A stretch of DNA of 38,535 bases from an uncultured Bacteroidales bacterium (GTDB lineage Bacteria > Bacteroidota > Bacteroidia > Bacteroidales > Bacteroidaceae): NCBI GenBank assembly GCA_902775385.1, contig CACYMI010000034.1, positions 1-38,535 on the forward strand. Direction: 5' to 3'. Under the pieces are notes generated by a model. It worked only from the letters and a program-made list of their open reading frames with translations, searched no databases and was not told the origin of the DNA. Made by a program: the position numbers and the translations under genes. This document shows positions 15,822 to 24,316 of the stretch, one piece after another; positions within the stretch are counted from its first letter, which is position 1, and each line of letters opens with the position of its first letter.

Positions 15822-17198
15822 ATGAAACAGATTCTTTCCGTATTGGTACTATTCTGTACCATCTCATTACCGTCCTTTGCACAGGATGTGTCAGTTGAAA
15901 ACGCGAAATTCCGCATAGGAGACGATGTCTCATGGGCGGGCGTGAACGTGGATGAAAGCGCATGGCGTGACATCACCAATACCAATACCTGGACCTCGCA
16001 GGGTATAAAGTGCGAGAACGGCTACGGCTGGTACCGCTATCATGTGACAATTCCCAAGCGCCTGCTGGAGCAGTCTGACCTGAAGGAGACGGTTGATTTC
16101 AATATGGGAAAGATTGATGATGCGGACGAGGTATATCTGAACGGCAGGCTCATCGGTAAGACCGGCCGATTCCCCGCAGACCCCAAGGGCTATGAAAGCA
16201 GGTGGAGCGTCCTGCGTGTGTACAGTGTAAAGGCCAACAGCGACCTTATCAGATGGGATGCGGACAATGTGCTGGCTGTGAGGGTTTACAACGGAGGCGA
16301 TCCGGGCGGTATGTTCCAGGGACCTGTCAGCGTACGTGTGCCCAATACCATTGATAATCTGAGCATCAGTATAAAAGAGACAAGCCTCTCCCCTGCCCCC
16401 TCCCCCGTGAGGGAGGGGAACTCTAACGTCATTTGTACTTTGAACAGTAAGATAGCTGCTACCAAGAGTGGTGTGCTCTCTGTTCAGGTGCAGGATCCTG
16501 AGACCGGAAAGGTGCTGGCGGAGAAGACGCAGAAAGTCTCCGTGAACACACGGAAGAGCCGTTCTGTCAGTCTGCCATACGACAACCACCGGATGGTGCG
16601 TATCATTGCTACCTTTACGGAGAGTAAGACGGGCCTGAGTACTACCACTCAGTATATTCCCAAGTATATCCTTACTCCCGCGGCACCTGCCGAACCCCGT
16701 TTCAATACGACACCCCTGTATGGCGTCCGCCCTGGTTCACCTGTCCACTTCCGGTTCGGTGTAAGCGGCGAGAAACCCATGAGGTTCTCCTCGGATGATT
16801 TGCCGGAAGGACTTGCGCTGAACCCTGACAATGGTGCCCTGAGCGGCAAACTGGACAAGCCCGGCTCCTATACCTTTACGGTGAAAGCCCGGAACGCCAA
16901 GGGTGAGCAGACGCAGAGATTCACTGTCCGTTGCGGCAGCAAGATTGCGCTGACCCCTCCCATGGGCTGGAACAGTTGGAACTGCTGGGGCCTGAGTGTC
17001 ACCCAGGACAAGGTTGTAAGCAGCGCCAAGGCGCTGATTGAGAAAGGCCTGGCCGACTATGGCTACTGCTATATGAACATTGATGACGGATGGGAGGCCC
17101 CAAAGCGTAATGCCGACGGTACTATTGCCGTAAATGAGAAGTTCCCCAGCATGAAGGAACTGGGCGACTGGCTGCATTCCGAGGGGCTGAAGCCATGA
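15822..17198 (+). pseudogene. 5' fragment of a broken GH27 alpha-galactosidase
   Basis: Begins with a signal peptide (MKQILSVLVLFCTISLPSFA), then a galactose-binding-like beta-sandwich (about residues 25-175), a linker, an Ig-like domain (about 285-372) and the start of the GH27 barrel from residue ~374 (ALTPPMGWNSWNCWG...CYMNIDDGWE...WLHSEGLKP). It stops at 17198 just after GLK, where GH27 enzymes normally continue with a G-[IL]-Y-x-SPG...TCGG segment. The downstream sequence resumes in another frame at 17194 (HELQDAESYNSWG). About 20 residues are missing, so this is an internal deletion of length 2 mod 3, not a single-base slip. Both catalytic Asp residues lie in the other fragment. The linker SLSPAPSPVREGN is a translated REP-like element (16385-16420). 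Confidence 0.85.
16385..16420. repeat. REP-like palindrome translated inside the alpha-galactosidase linker
   Basis: C-rich half, CGTGA centre, GGGAGGGG half; encodes SLSPAPSPVREGN between the carbohydrate-binding-like and Ig-like domains. The same element type is translated as SLTPATSQGEG in the protein at 18276-21452, in the same reading frame. Confidence 0.75.
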
Positions 17199-18012
17199 GC
17201 TGCAGGATGCCGAGAGCTATAACAGCTGGGGGGTTGACTACCTGAAGTATGACTGGTGCGGCTATGGCCGTAAGCATAGGACGGAGCCTGACAACCAGAC
17301 GGTGGCCAGCTATGTCCGTCCTTACCTGCTGATGGAGCGCTGCCTGCGTCAGCAACCCCGTGACATTTTCTACAGCCTTTGCCAGTATGGTATGGCCGAG
17401 GTATGGAAGTGGGGTCATGCCGTGGATGCGAACTCGTGGCGAACAACAGGCGACATCACGGACACATGGGAGAGTCTCTATAGCATTGGCTTCGGTCAGC
17501 AGACAGACCTGTACCCCTATGCACAGCCCGGACACTGGAATGACCCTGACATGCTGATAGTGGGCAAGGTGGGATGGAGCAACAATCTGCGTGACAGCAG
17601 GCTGACCCCGGACGAGCAGTACACCCATATCAGCCTATGGACCCTGCTGGCCAGCAATATGCTGATAGGCTGCGACATCGCGCAGATGGATGAGTTTACC
17701 GTCAGCCTGCTCTGTAACAACGAGGTGAATGCCGTGAATCAGGATATTCTGGGCAAACAGGCACAGCGTGTGGTGCTGGATGGCAACATCCAGATATGGA
17801 GTCGTCCCCTGAGTGACGGCAGCCATGCGGTTGGAATCTTCAATGTGGGTACAACCGATGCCCGTGTGGATTTCAGCAAGTATTTCGGCAAGATGGGTAT
17901 CAAGAGTCTGCAGAGCGTCCGTGACCTGTGGCGTCAGCAGGACCTGAGCACTACGGATACGGAATACTTCATCCCCACCCATGGTGTAAAATACCTGAAG
18001 ATAGGGTTTTAA
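17194..18012 (+). pseudogene. 3' fragment of the broken GH27 alpha-galactosidase
   Basis: Reads HELQDAESYNSWGVDYLKYDWCGYG onward. It contains the GH27 nucleophile Asp (codon 17251-17253, in YLKYDW) and the acid/base Asp (codon 17451-17453, in TGDITDTW), then the C-terminal beta-sandwich ending GVKYLKIGF at 18012. An internal ATG at 17302 could start a 236-residue protein, but that would lack the nucleophile and the barrel N-terminus. Joined to the upstream fragment, it would be a normal exported alpha-galactosidase removing terminal alpha-galactose from glycans. As it stands the locus should be inactive, unless the deletion is an assembly fault. Confidence 0.82.
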
Positions 18013-18034
18013 AGATAAGGGTTTAGCGTTAATG

Positions 18035-18070
18035 TTCCCCTCCCTCACGGGGGAGGGATTAGGGGAGAGA
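18035..18070. repeat. REP-like palindrome after the alpha-galactosidase
   Basis: TCCCCTCCCTCACGGGGGAG followed by GGATTAGGGGAGAG; the same GC-rich element type as at 16385, 12075, 26087 and 32719. It may work as a terminator hairpin. Confidence 0.65.
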
Positions 18071-18116
18071 CCGAAATTTTTTTGAGGATTTAGTTTCCAG
18101 TTTCGCCAAAAAGTTA

Positions 18117-18125
18117 TACCTTTGC
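18117..18125 (+). promoter_or_regulatory. -7 box of tRNA-Leu
   Basis: TACCTTTGC, exact consensus, 19 nt upstream of the tRNA; a TTT lies 20 nt further upstream. Confidence 0.6.
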
Positions 18126-18143
18126 GCTGTCTTAACCAAGAAT

Positions 18144-18225
18144 GCGCCTGTGGTGGAATTGGTAGACACGCTAGACTTAGGATCTAGTGCCGTGAGGCGT
18201 GTAAGTTCGAGTCTTATCAGGCGTA
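18144..18225 (+). tRNA. tRNA-Leu (anticodon UAG)
   Basis: A class II tRNA of 82 nt without encoded CCA. The acceptor GCGCCTG pairs with CAGGCGT (one G-U). The D arm contains GGTGGAATTGGTAGACACGC. Anticodon stem CTAGA/TCTAG with loop CTTAGGA places TAG at 34-36. A long variable arm (TGCCGTGAGGCGTG) and a T arm GTAAG-TTCGAGT-CTTAT complete it. It decodes CUA and, by wobble, other CUN codons. Confidence 0.95.
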
Positions 18226-18228
18226 CAG

Positions 18229-18266
18229 AAAAAGAGACCGCCGGGATTTCCCTGACGGTCTCTTTT
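18229..18266. terminator. Bidirectional terminator between tRNA-Leu and the glutaminase-like gene
   Basis: Stem AAAAGAGACCG with CGGTCTCTTTT plus an inner GGGA/TCCC helix. The A and T tracts let it end both the tRNA transcript and the convergent gene ending at 18276. Confidence 0.85.
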
Positions 18267-18275
18267 GGTATATTA

Positions 18276-21200
18276 TCACTTAATCACAACCTTCTTGCCA
18301 TTAATAATGTAAATGCCACTCTTGAGTGAGGACTGAGGCGTGAAGAGTGAGGAATCTATTTTCCTTCCACTGAGGTCATAAGCCCCCTCTCCTTGGGAGG
18401 TGGCAGGGGTGAGGCTGTTCTCAATGTCTTTTATGCCTGTCATCAGTTCACCAGATACGCACTTGTCAAGCAGTACCTTCATCCAGTGGCCGCCTACAAC
18501 GGAACGGCCGATGAAGGCTACGTAGTTACCGCTGTCTGTAAAGTACCAGTCAGACAGGGGAACACGTGACTTGGTCTCGTTGGCATACTTATAGAGGCGG
18601 TCCATGTGAGTATTGAACTGTGCCTGTGAACCCAGGCAGGCGGTCCATGAAACCCAGTCTGTTTTGGTATAGACGGAACGGTTGTCCAGCGGTAGGCCGT
18701 ATGTATTCAGCTTTCCGTTGTAATAAACCATCTCCTGCCTGAAAACATTAGCGGGGAAGAGTTCAGTCTGCCATACCTTGTCCCATACCATATTGTATTT
18801 CTGACTCCAGGTACCGTCCCTGTCGAAGGCCAGCTTGTAATGAGCGCCGTCCTTTGCCATTTTCACCCATTCGGTAGCCATGTACTGGGCCTTGCCAATG
18901 TAGTATTCGTAGCTTTCCTGGTCGCCCTTCATCTGACACATAAGGGCAAAACCTGTCACACCCATGATGGCCTTGAGGGAAAGATTGGCATTGTGTGCCA
19001 GGTGCCCGGCAAAGTCATCGGTACAGAGCTGGTTCTCGGGGTCAAGACCATATTCCACCAGATAGTCGGTCCAGGTCTTCAGGGTGCGCCAGTACTTGTT
19101 GGCCCATGTCAGGTCATCGTCAATCAGCGAGATGGCTGCGGCCAGCACCACGATGTTACCGGATTCCTCAATGGGCATATTGCCGGCGAAGCCGCCGCTG
19201 GCATCGGGTCTGGTAATAGAATATACCTGTCCGTTGGCATGAGGATAGGTACCCAGGTCATGGGCGGCGAAGTCGAATCCCCAGCGGCTGCTCTCGCAGT
19301 AGTCCAGTATGGAGGTGCACATACCCTTCATGAGGTCTGTATTATATATAAGGAATAAGGGAGCCGAGGGATAGGTCAGGTCAACGGTATTCACACAACC
19401 GTTGGAATTGTTCTCCTTGGAGAAGAAAAGCAGGTTGCCCTTGTTGTCCTGGAAGATCTTGTGTGCGGCAATGACATGACGGTAGCAGCCGGAAAGCAGC
19501 TCGGCATACTTATAATTGCCGGAGGCAAGTCCGTCATCATAGATTATCTTGTCCTGTTCCTGACAGTCGGTCATGATCTCATCGTAGCGGTCGCGCAGTT
19601 CCTCGAAGGCGGTATAGATGGTCTTGCCGTTGCGTGCCCAGTAGCCCTTGTAGTCTTCGCCCATATAGCGCATATCTTTCACCTCGTCATAGCCGATCAT
19701 CATGTAGGAACTGGCCTGTGAGACCTTACCCAGATCCTTGCTGAAGGCCAGCATCGGCATCTCGGACTCTTCCGTACTGGTGATGGCTGTGGACGGTGAC
19801 TCAGGCAGCTTGCCGGTAGTGGCGAAGGTGGCGGACACATCGGCACTGTTGCCGATGGTAACGGTTCCGTTGATATCGGGAATGTACAGATAACCCCAGT
19901 CTATGCAGATCATGTCGCCGGCCCTGCCCAATACCTTCTGGGTCTTGGCACCGGACCTGATGTAGCGTATTCCGTTCTGTTCAGTGACAGTGGAGACGGT
20001 GGCCTGCATGTTATTGTTTACTGTCAGTTCAGGTGATGTGGCAAAGAAGAACTGAACGTCATGCTCCTCACCGTCATTTGATGTTACCTGATAGGATATA
20101 AAGTTGACGGGTGTTGACATCAGGTCAACATCCTTCATCAGCATAGGTGCGGTAAACACAACATCCAGTGTCACGGGGCCGCAGGTGAATTTATAATAGG
20201 TATTGGTGGCCAGTACGTGGCAGTTGGTCTGGTTGGCAATCTGCTCGCCTGTGGTGCTGTAATACAAACCGATATCAGCCAAAGCACCGCCCGTGGTATT
20301 ATGTACATGGTAGGCAATCACATTCTCCCCTTCGTGCAGAACAGCCTTGTCGGCATCGGTAAGCTGATAGTCCACGTTCTTCACCCAGGTCTCGCCCGTG
20401 GAGAAAATCTTGCGTCCGTTGATGTATCCTTCGCATACATCATCGTGCGAGTAAATGACATGCAGGTCACGCTGCAGGTCCTCAGCCGTGAGTGTAATAC
20501 GGCGGCGGATATACACATCTGATCCCGCTGCCGTCCAGGGGGTATTCACATTGGGCTGGTCGGATGTTCCGAAAGCACCCTGTTGATCCTTCCAGGAAGT
20601 ACCTGTATCATCAAAGTCCTCATTAGTCCAGGTGGTTCCGGAAAGTGAGGTTGTACGAACGCGGGCATCCCAGGGACCCTCATCGGCCATGGCTGCGATT
20701 GAATGCATTCCGGCATGGAATCCCAAAGTGTTCCGGAACAGGCCCACATCTGCCAGGGCACCGCCGCGTGTATTGTTGACATGGAAGGCAATGACGTTGT
20801 CACCTGCTACAAGGGCTTTACGGGCCTCTCCCTCCAGGTGCACCTTGACATTCTGTCTCCATGTGTTACCGCCGGTAGCCTCTGCCAGTTTTATACCATT
20901 GATGTACAGCTCGAAGTCGTCATCATGCGAATAGATAATCCACAGGTCCTCTTTCAGATTCTCCTCTGTTAGGGTTACGTGCCTGCGTATATAATAATGT
21001 GATATGTCATTCCAGTTAGTATAGACTCCCTCATACTCGCTCTGGTTACCGAAGGCTCCGTATCCGTTACTCCATCCCGATTCACTGGCATCCTTCTCAT
21101 ACCAGTTGGCTGCGACATTCGAGCGCTTGACCTTGGCCTGCCACCGTCCTTTGCTGCCCATGGGGGCAATGCTCTCCAAGGATACATCTTTCATCGTACC

Positions 21201-21452
21201 CATGAAACGGTAGTTCGTCCCGTCCACGCGCAGAATGCCGTCCATGGCCTTTACCGCACCTGTCCAGTGACGGGTGGTTCCGCCGGTCAGCTTGTTGTAA
21301 GGCGACCAGAAGGAAATGTAGGGGTCATTGGAAATCAGAGGTACCGAGGGCAGACGCAACTTGGTCTGCTGATAAGGTGTAAAGTAGTCTGACTGCGCCT
21401 GCATGACTGCTGTCATCAGCAGGGCAAGCAAAAAGGTTAATGTCCTGTTCAT
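18276..21452 (-). CDS. Secreted glutaminase-A-like protein (DUF4964/DUF4965/DUF1793 type) with two inserted beta-sandwich domains
   Basis: 1058 residues with a signal peptide (MNRTLTFLLALLMTAVMQAQ). The N-terminal segment (LPSVPLISNDPYISFWSPYNKLTGG...RHWTG) and the C-terminal six-hairpin part (about 640-990: NLLFFSKENNSNGCVNTVDL...YPSAPLFL..., SRWGFDFAAHDLGTYPHANGQ, MPIEESGNIVVLAAAI, ...WQTELFP) are typical of the DUF4965/glutaminase A family. Between them sit two tandem homologous beta-sandwich repeats (about 125-255 and 265-400), each with IRR..TL..E.L...L.VIYSHDD...YINGxK...G.NVIA.HV.NT.GGALAD; a related domain occurs in the surface protein at 24237-26084. The tail is AYDLSGRKI...GIYIINGKKVVIK, flanked by a translated REP element and a heptamer array. 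Substrate unknown; glutaminase activity is known only for fungal relatives. Confidence 0.88.
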   Translation of the reverse strand: MNRTLTFLLALLMTAVMQAQSDYFTPYQQTKLRLPSVPLISNDPYISFWSPYNKLTGGTTRHWTGAVKAMDGILRVDGTNYRFMGTMKDVSLESIAPMGSKGRWQAKVKRSNVAANWYEKDASESGWSNGYGAFGNQSEYEGVYTNWNDISHYYIRRHVTLTEENLKEDLWIIYSHDDDFELYINGIKLAEATGGNTWRQNVKVHLEGEARKALVAGDNVIAFHVNNTRGGALADVGLFRNTLGFHAGMHSIAAMADEGPWDARVRTTSLSGTTWTNEDFDDTGTSWKDQQGAFGTSDQPNVNTPWTAAGSDVYIRRRITLTAEDLQRDLHVIYSHDDVCEGYINGRKIFSTGETWVKNVDYQLTDADKAVLHEGENVIAYHVHNTTGGALADIGLYYSTTGEQIANQTNCHVLATNTYYKFTCGPVTLDVVFTAPMLMKDVDLMSTPVNFISYQVTSNDGEEHDVQFFFATSPELTVNNNMQATVSTVTEQNGIRYIRSGAKTQKVLGRAGDMICIDWGYLYIPDINGTVTIGNSADVSATFATTGKLPESPSTAITSTEESEMPMLAFSKDLGKVSQASSYMMIGYDEVKDMRYMGEDYKGYWARNGKTIYTAFEELRDRYDEIMTDCQEQDKIIYDDGLASGNYKYAELLSGCYRHVIAAHKIFQDNKGNLLFFSKENNSNGCVNTVDLTYPSAPLFLIYNTDLMKGMCTSILDYCESSRWGFDFAAHDLGTYPHANGQVYSITRPDASGGFAGNMPIEESGNIVVLAAAISLIDDDLTWANKYWRTLKTWTDYLVEYGLDPENQLCTDDFAGHLAHNANLSLKAIMGVTGFALMCQMKGDQESYEYYIGKAQYMATEWVKMAKDGAHYKLAFDRDGTWSQKYNMVWDKVWQTELFPANVFRQEMVYYNGKLNTYGLPLDNRSVYTKTDWVSWTACLGSQAQFNTHMDRLYKYANETKSRVPLSDWYFTDSGNYVAFIGRSVVGGHWMKVLLDKCVSGELMTGIKDIENSLTPATSQGEGAYDLSGRKIDSSLFTPQSSLKSGIYIINGKKVVIK
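18324..18415. repeat. Heptamer array and REP-like element translated in the C-terminal tail
   Basis: 18324-18351 holds GAGTGAG, GACTGAG, GCGTGAA, GAGTGAG in phase (minus strand encodes SSLFTPQSSLK). 18381-18415 is a REP-like palindrome encoding SLTPATSQGEG. They flank YDLSGRKI at the same two places where different arrays occur in the M60 and 32968-36489 proteins. Confidence 0.85.
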
Positions 21453-21487
21453 AGGCTAATATCTGTAATAATTTGTTTTTTTGCGCT

Positions 21488-21496
21488 GCGAAATTA
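21488..21496 (-). promoter_or_regulatory. Likely -7 box of the glutaminase-like gene
   Basis: The minus strand reads TAATTTCGC, one mismatch to the consensus, 36 nt upstream of the ATG at 21452. Confidence 0.45.
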
Positions 21497-21512
21497 CATA
21501 ATTATGCTTTAA

Positions 21513-21640
21513 GTGCAAAGAAATCAATATGTAAAATGGAAAGTTTTGAATGATTCTTCATAAAAAACACCTGTTTGTGCAAAGAAATCAATATGTAAAA
21601 TGGAAAGTTTTGAATGATTCTTCATAAAAAACACCTGTTT
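21513..21640. repeat. Exact 64-bp tandem duplication in an intergenic region
   Basis: 21513-21576 and 21577-21640 are identical, base for base, and share the start GTGCAAAGAAATCAATATG. The gap 21453-21772 between the divergent genes otherwise shows only AT-rich sequence and no convincing gene. Confidence 0.95.
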
Positions 21641-21772
21641 TGGCACAAAAAACATATAATTGTTTGGCTGGTATTGATATTTTTTTGCATATTTGCATGT
21701 CGTATGAAAGATTACAACTTAAAAACCGAGAAAACCAACCTATAATAATTAACTTAATTAAAAACAAACAGC

Positions 21773-24316
21773 ATGAAAAAGTTTTTCTTATTTCTCACTA
21801 CGCTAATGTTGGGCTTTGGCCAGCTATTTGCTGACGAAGTCACGTTTAGCGTAAGTGATCTGATGGCTACGCTGCCTGAAGGAAAAAAAATTTCCCTGCC
21901 TTATGCATGGAAGCCGTCACCTTATCATGTAACTGCTACTATTGCCAATGCAGATGACACACCGGGTGATTTCACGGTTGCCAACCCGATGGGCCTAAAA
22001 GGTACCCATAAAATTACTGTAGCTGTTGCTGGAGAAGGGAGTGTGAACGGTGTTAAGTTTACTACAAGTCCTGCAAACCAGAAAGTAAATGCCACTGCCA
22101 GTACAGGTAGCTATGCAAGCGGTACGTGGACACCCGGCCAGAACGAGAAGACAAACACGGTGACATTTACCTGCACAGGTGATTTCCGTCTGACCAAGAT
22201 TGTGGTGGATTACACACCGGATGAGGGTCACATCCCTGATGTACCTGTTACTGGTGGAGACCCTCTAGTAGGTCCCTTTGAGGCAACACCAATTAAGAGC
22301 ATTGACGCTTATAATGGCACTGACCCTTACGTATTCGATATGGCAGGAAGAAAGTACTACGCTCTGAACAACCTTGGTGAGTATGAAGAGTTTGGTCTTT
22401 ATCCCGAAGTCAATACATTGAAGGTTGCAGGCGCTACAGCCGTTCAGGAGATTGAGTACATCAAGACCAACACCTCGATGAGTACAATTCCTTACATCAA
22501 CTTGAATTACATTCCCAAGGCAAACTCAAAGGCTGTTTGCACATTGCAAGCAGAGACAGGTCCCAACTGGAAAGCTATCTATGGTTGTGGTTACTTTGAT
22601 AATGGTTGGAAGGATCGCTTCTGTTTCTTCACAACCAATGCTACCATTAACCTCGGTGGTGAGACTGGCGATAAGGAGAAGATGGCTTATGGCAGGAAGA
22701 TTGTCACTGTTCTGGATGCTGGTGCAGGCAAGATGGATATCTTCGAGGCTGATGGTACTACTCTCATAGGTACAATAACCGACTCTCCCAAGACCGCAGA
22801 CTGCAAGACTCCCCTATATGTCTTCGCTCAGAATAAGGACGTTCCTGGTGGCGGTAAGACCACAGACTGTCGTAACGCATACGCAACCCTTTACGGTCTG
22901 CAGATTTATGAAGGCGAGACTATGGTAATGGATCTTGTTCCTGCAGTTAATAGTGAAGGTAAGGGCGGATTGAAGGACAAACTCACAGGCGACTTCTATG
23001 CTCCTGTGGAAGGTGAGTTCGAGTTGAGCGCTGATGGTCAGGCTATGGCAAGTGATGCAGGCATCACTGTTTATCCTGGTAAGCTCGTTGTCAATACAGC
23101 CGACAACCATGAATACAACTGGAATGGAACAGAGTGGGTTGACCTTGGCTCTGTATATAAGCCCATCGCTGCAACCAACTATCAAGACATGAGACGTGAA
23201 GGTAATGGCGGTGGTTGGAAGTGTCGTTTTGGTTACGATGCTACCTACAACAACATCACTAACGAAGGCAATAACAACTTCTTTAATCCATATAAAGGTG
23301 AAGGTGGTTGGGAGCCTTATCAGTGTACAATTGCAGGATTGACTAAGGGCGAGACCTATCGCGTATCCTTCAATTTCACATCTAATGGATGGGATTCTTG
23401 GAGTTCATACACTCAAATTCCTGTTTTTGTCACCAACAATGAAAACTTCGGCAGAGAGCTTGTTCCTTCTGGTGCTAGCGGAGCTGTACTTGGTTTTGTA
23501 GGACTTCCTCAGGCAGCTATGACTAACCATCCCTATTCATTCACTTTCACGGCCGACGGAACAGAAGCTGTTATGGCTATTCAGTTCGGCGTAGGAAATG
23601 ATGGCAAGGATTTCTACTTCCACTTTGATGACCTTAAGATAGAATTTGTTGACTATCCTCAGAAATATGATATTGACTGGGTAGATCCCAACAAGTACAC
23701 GGCTCTTGAATACATCGAGAGTACAGGTGCAGCTCGTGAGAATGTGTTCACCACCCCATATTACTTTAAAGCAAGCTCAGAAATTGACACAAAGTTCCAA
23801 AGTTATGGAAACGGCGGATGGCGTGCCATTTTCTGTGGACGTAACGGCTCCGACAGTGGTATATCCCTTTACCAAAATGGCAATGGGGTAGATTTTGGCT
23901 ACTTCGTAGGTGGCTACGTCAACGATAACCACGCTCCATACCCTGGCCATAATCAGGATATCACGGTAGCTGCTTCACTGGGTAATCTCAACGTCAATGG
24001 TACAGACTATTCTACAGGACGTAAGGGATTCAATGCCTCAACTAATCAAGTTTCTCTCTTTGCTAATCCAGGCAATGACAATCCTTTCCGTGGCCGTATC
24101 TACTACTTTACTATCAAGGAAGACGGTGAGACTGTCTATGACTTCCAGCCTGTAATGCGTCACGATGGTGCCTTTGGCTATTATGACAAGGCTACCAAGA
24201 CATTCCTGACACCTGTACGCGGTAACTGGGACGGCTATGGTTTTGGCAAGTTGGAGAATCAGTCATACCTTACTTATAATAAAGAGACGTGCTACTTATA
24301 CATGGTCATCTTCTGA
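21773..24316 (+). CDS. 5' part of a multidomain surface protein (frame broken near 24290)
   Basis: A signal peptide (MKKFFLFLTTLMLGFGQLFA) is followed by a beta-rich N-terminal domain (to about residue 150). Two LamG or concanavalin-like modules follow, about 165-420 ('EIEYIKTNTSMSTIPYINLNY') and about 640-830 ('TALEYIESTGAARENVFTTPYYF'), separated by a carbohydrate-binding-like domain (about 460-635, 'GWEPYQCTIAGLTKGETYRVSFNF'). The frame ends in KLENQSYLTYNKETC plus a few random residues, while the rest of a Big_2 Ig-like domain (TYTWSSSDESKATVAADGTV) continues in another frame. About 20 residues of that domain seem missing, so this is probably one gene of 21773-26084 damaged by a short deletion. 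Likely role: glycan or matrix binding at the cell surface (inferred). Confidence 0.85.
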   Translation: MKKFFLFLTTLMLGFGQLFADEVTFSVSDLMATLPEGKKISLPYAWKPSPYHVTATIANADDTPGDFTVANPMGLKGTHKITVAVAGEGSVNGVKFTTSPANQKVNATASTGSYASGTWTPGQNEKTNTVTFTCTGDFRLTKIVVDYTPDEGHIPDVPVTGGDPLVGPFEATPIKSIDAYNGTDPYVFDMAGRKYYALNNLGEYEEFGLYPEVNTLKVAGATAVQEIEYIKTNTSMSTIPYINLNYIPKANSKAVCTLQAETGPNWKAIYGCGYFDNGWKDRFCFFTTNATINLGGETGDKEKMAYGRKIVTVLDAGAGKMDIFEADGTTLIGTITDSPKTADCKTPLYVFAQNKDVPGGGKTTDCRNAYATLYGLQIYEGETMVMDLVPAVNSEGKGGLKDKLTGDFYAPVEGEFELSADGQAMASDAGITVYPGKLVVNTADNHEYNWNGTEWVDLGSVYKPIAATNYQDMRREGNGGGWKCRFGYDATYNNITNEGNNNFFNPYKGEGGWEPYQCTIAGLTKGETYRVSFNFTSNGWDSWSSYTQIPVFVTNNENFGRELVPSGASGAVLGFVGLPQAAMTNHPYSFTFTADGTEAVMAIQFGVGNDGKDFYFHFDDLKIEFVDYPQKYDIDWVDPNKYTALEYIESTGAARENVFTTPYYFKASSEIDTKFQSYGNGGWRAIFCGRNGSDSGISLYQNGNGVDFGYFVGGYVNDNHAPYPGHNQDITVAASLGNLNVNGTDYSTGRKGFNASTNQVSLFANPGNDNPFRGRIYYFTIKEDGETVYDFQPVMRHDGAFGYYDKATKTFLTPVRGNWDGYGFGKLENQSYLTYNKETCYLYMVIF

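Noticed and set aside
17302..18012. A complete 236-aa gene starting at 17302
   Set aside because: The homologous protein sequence begins upstream at 17194 and the fragment would lack the nucleophile; better read as the 3' part of a broken GH27 gene.
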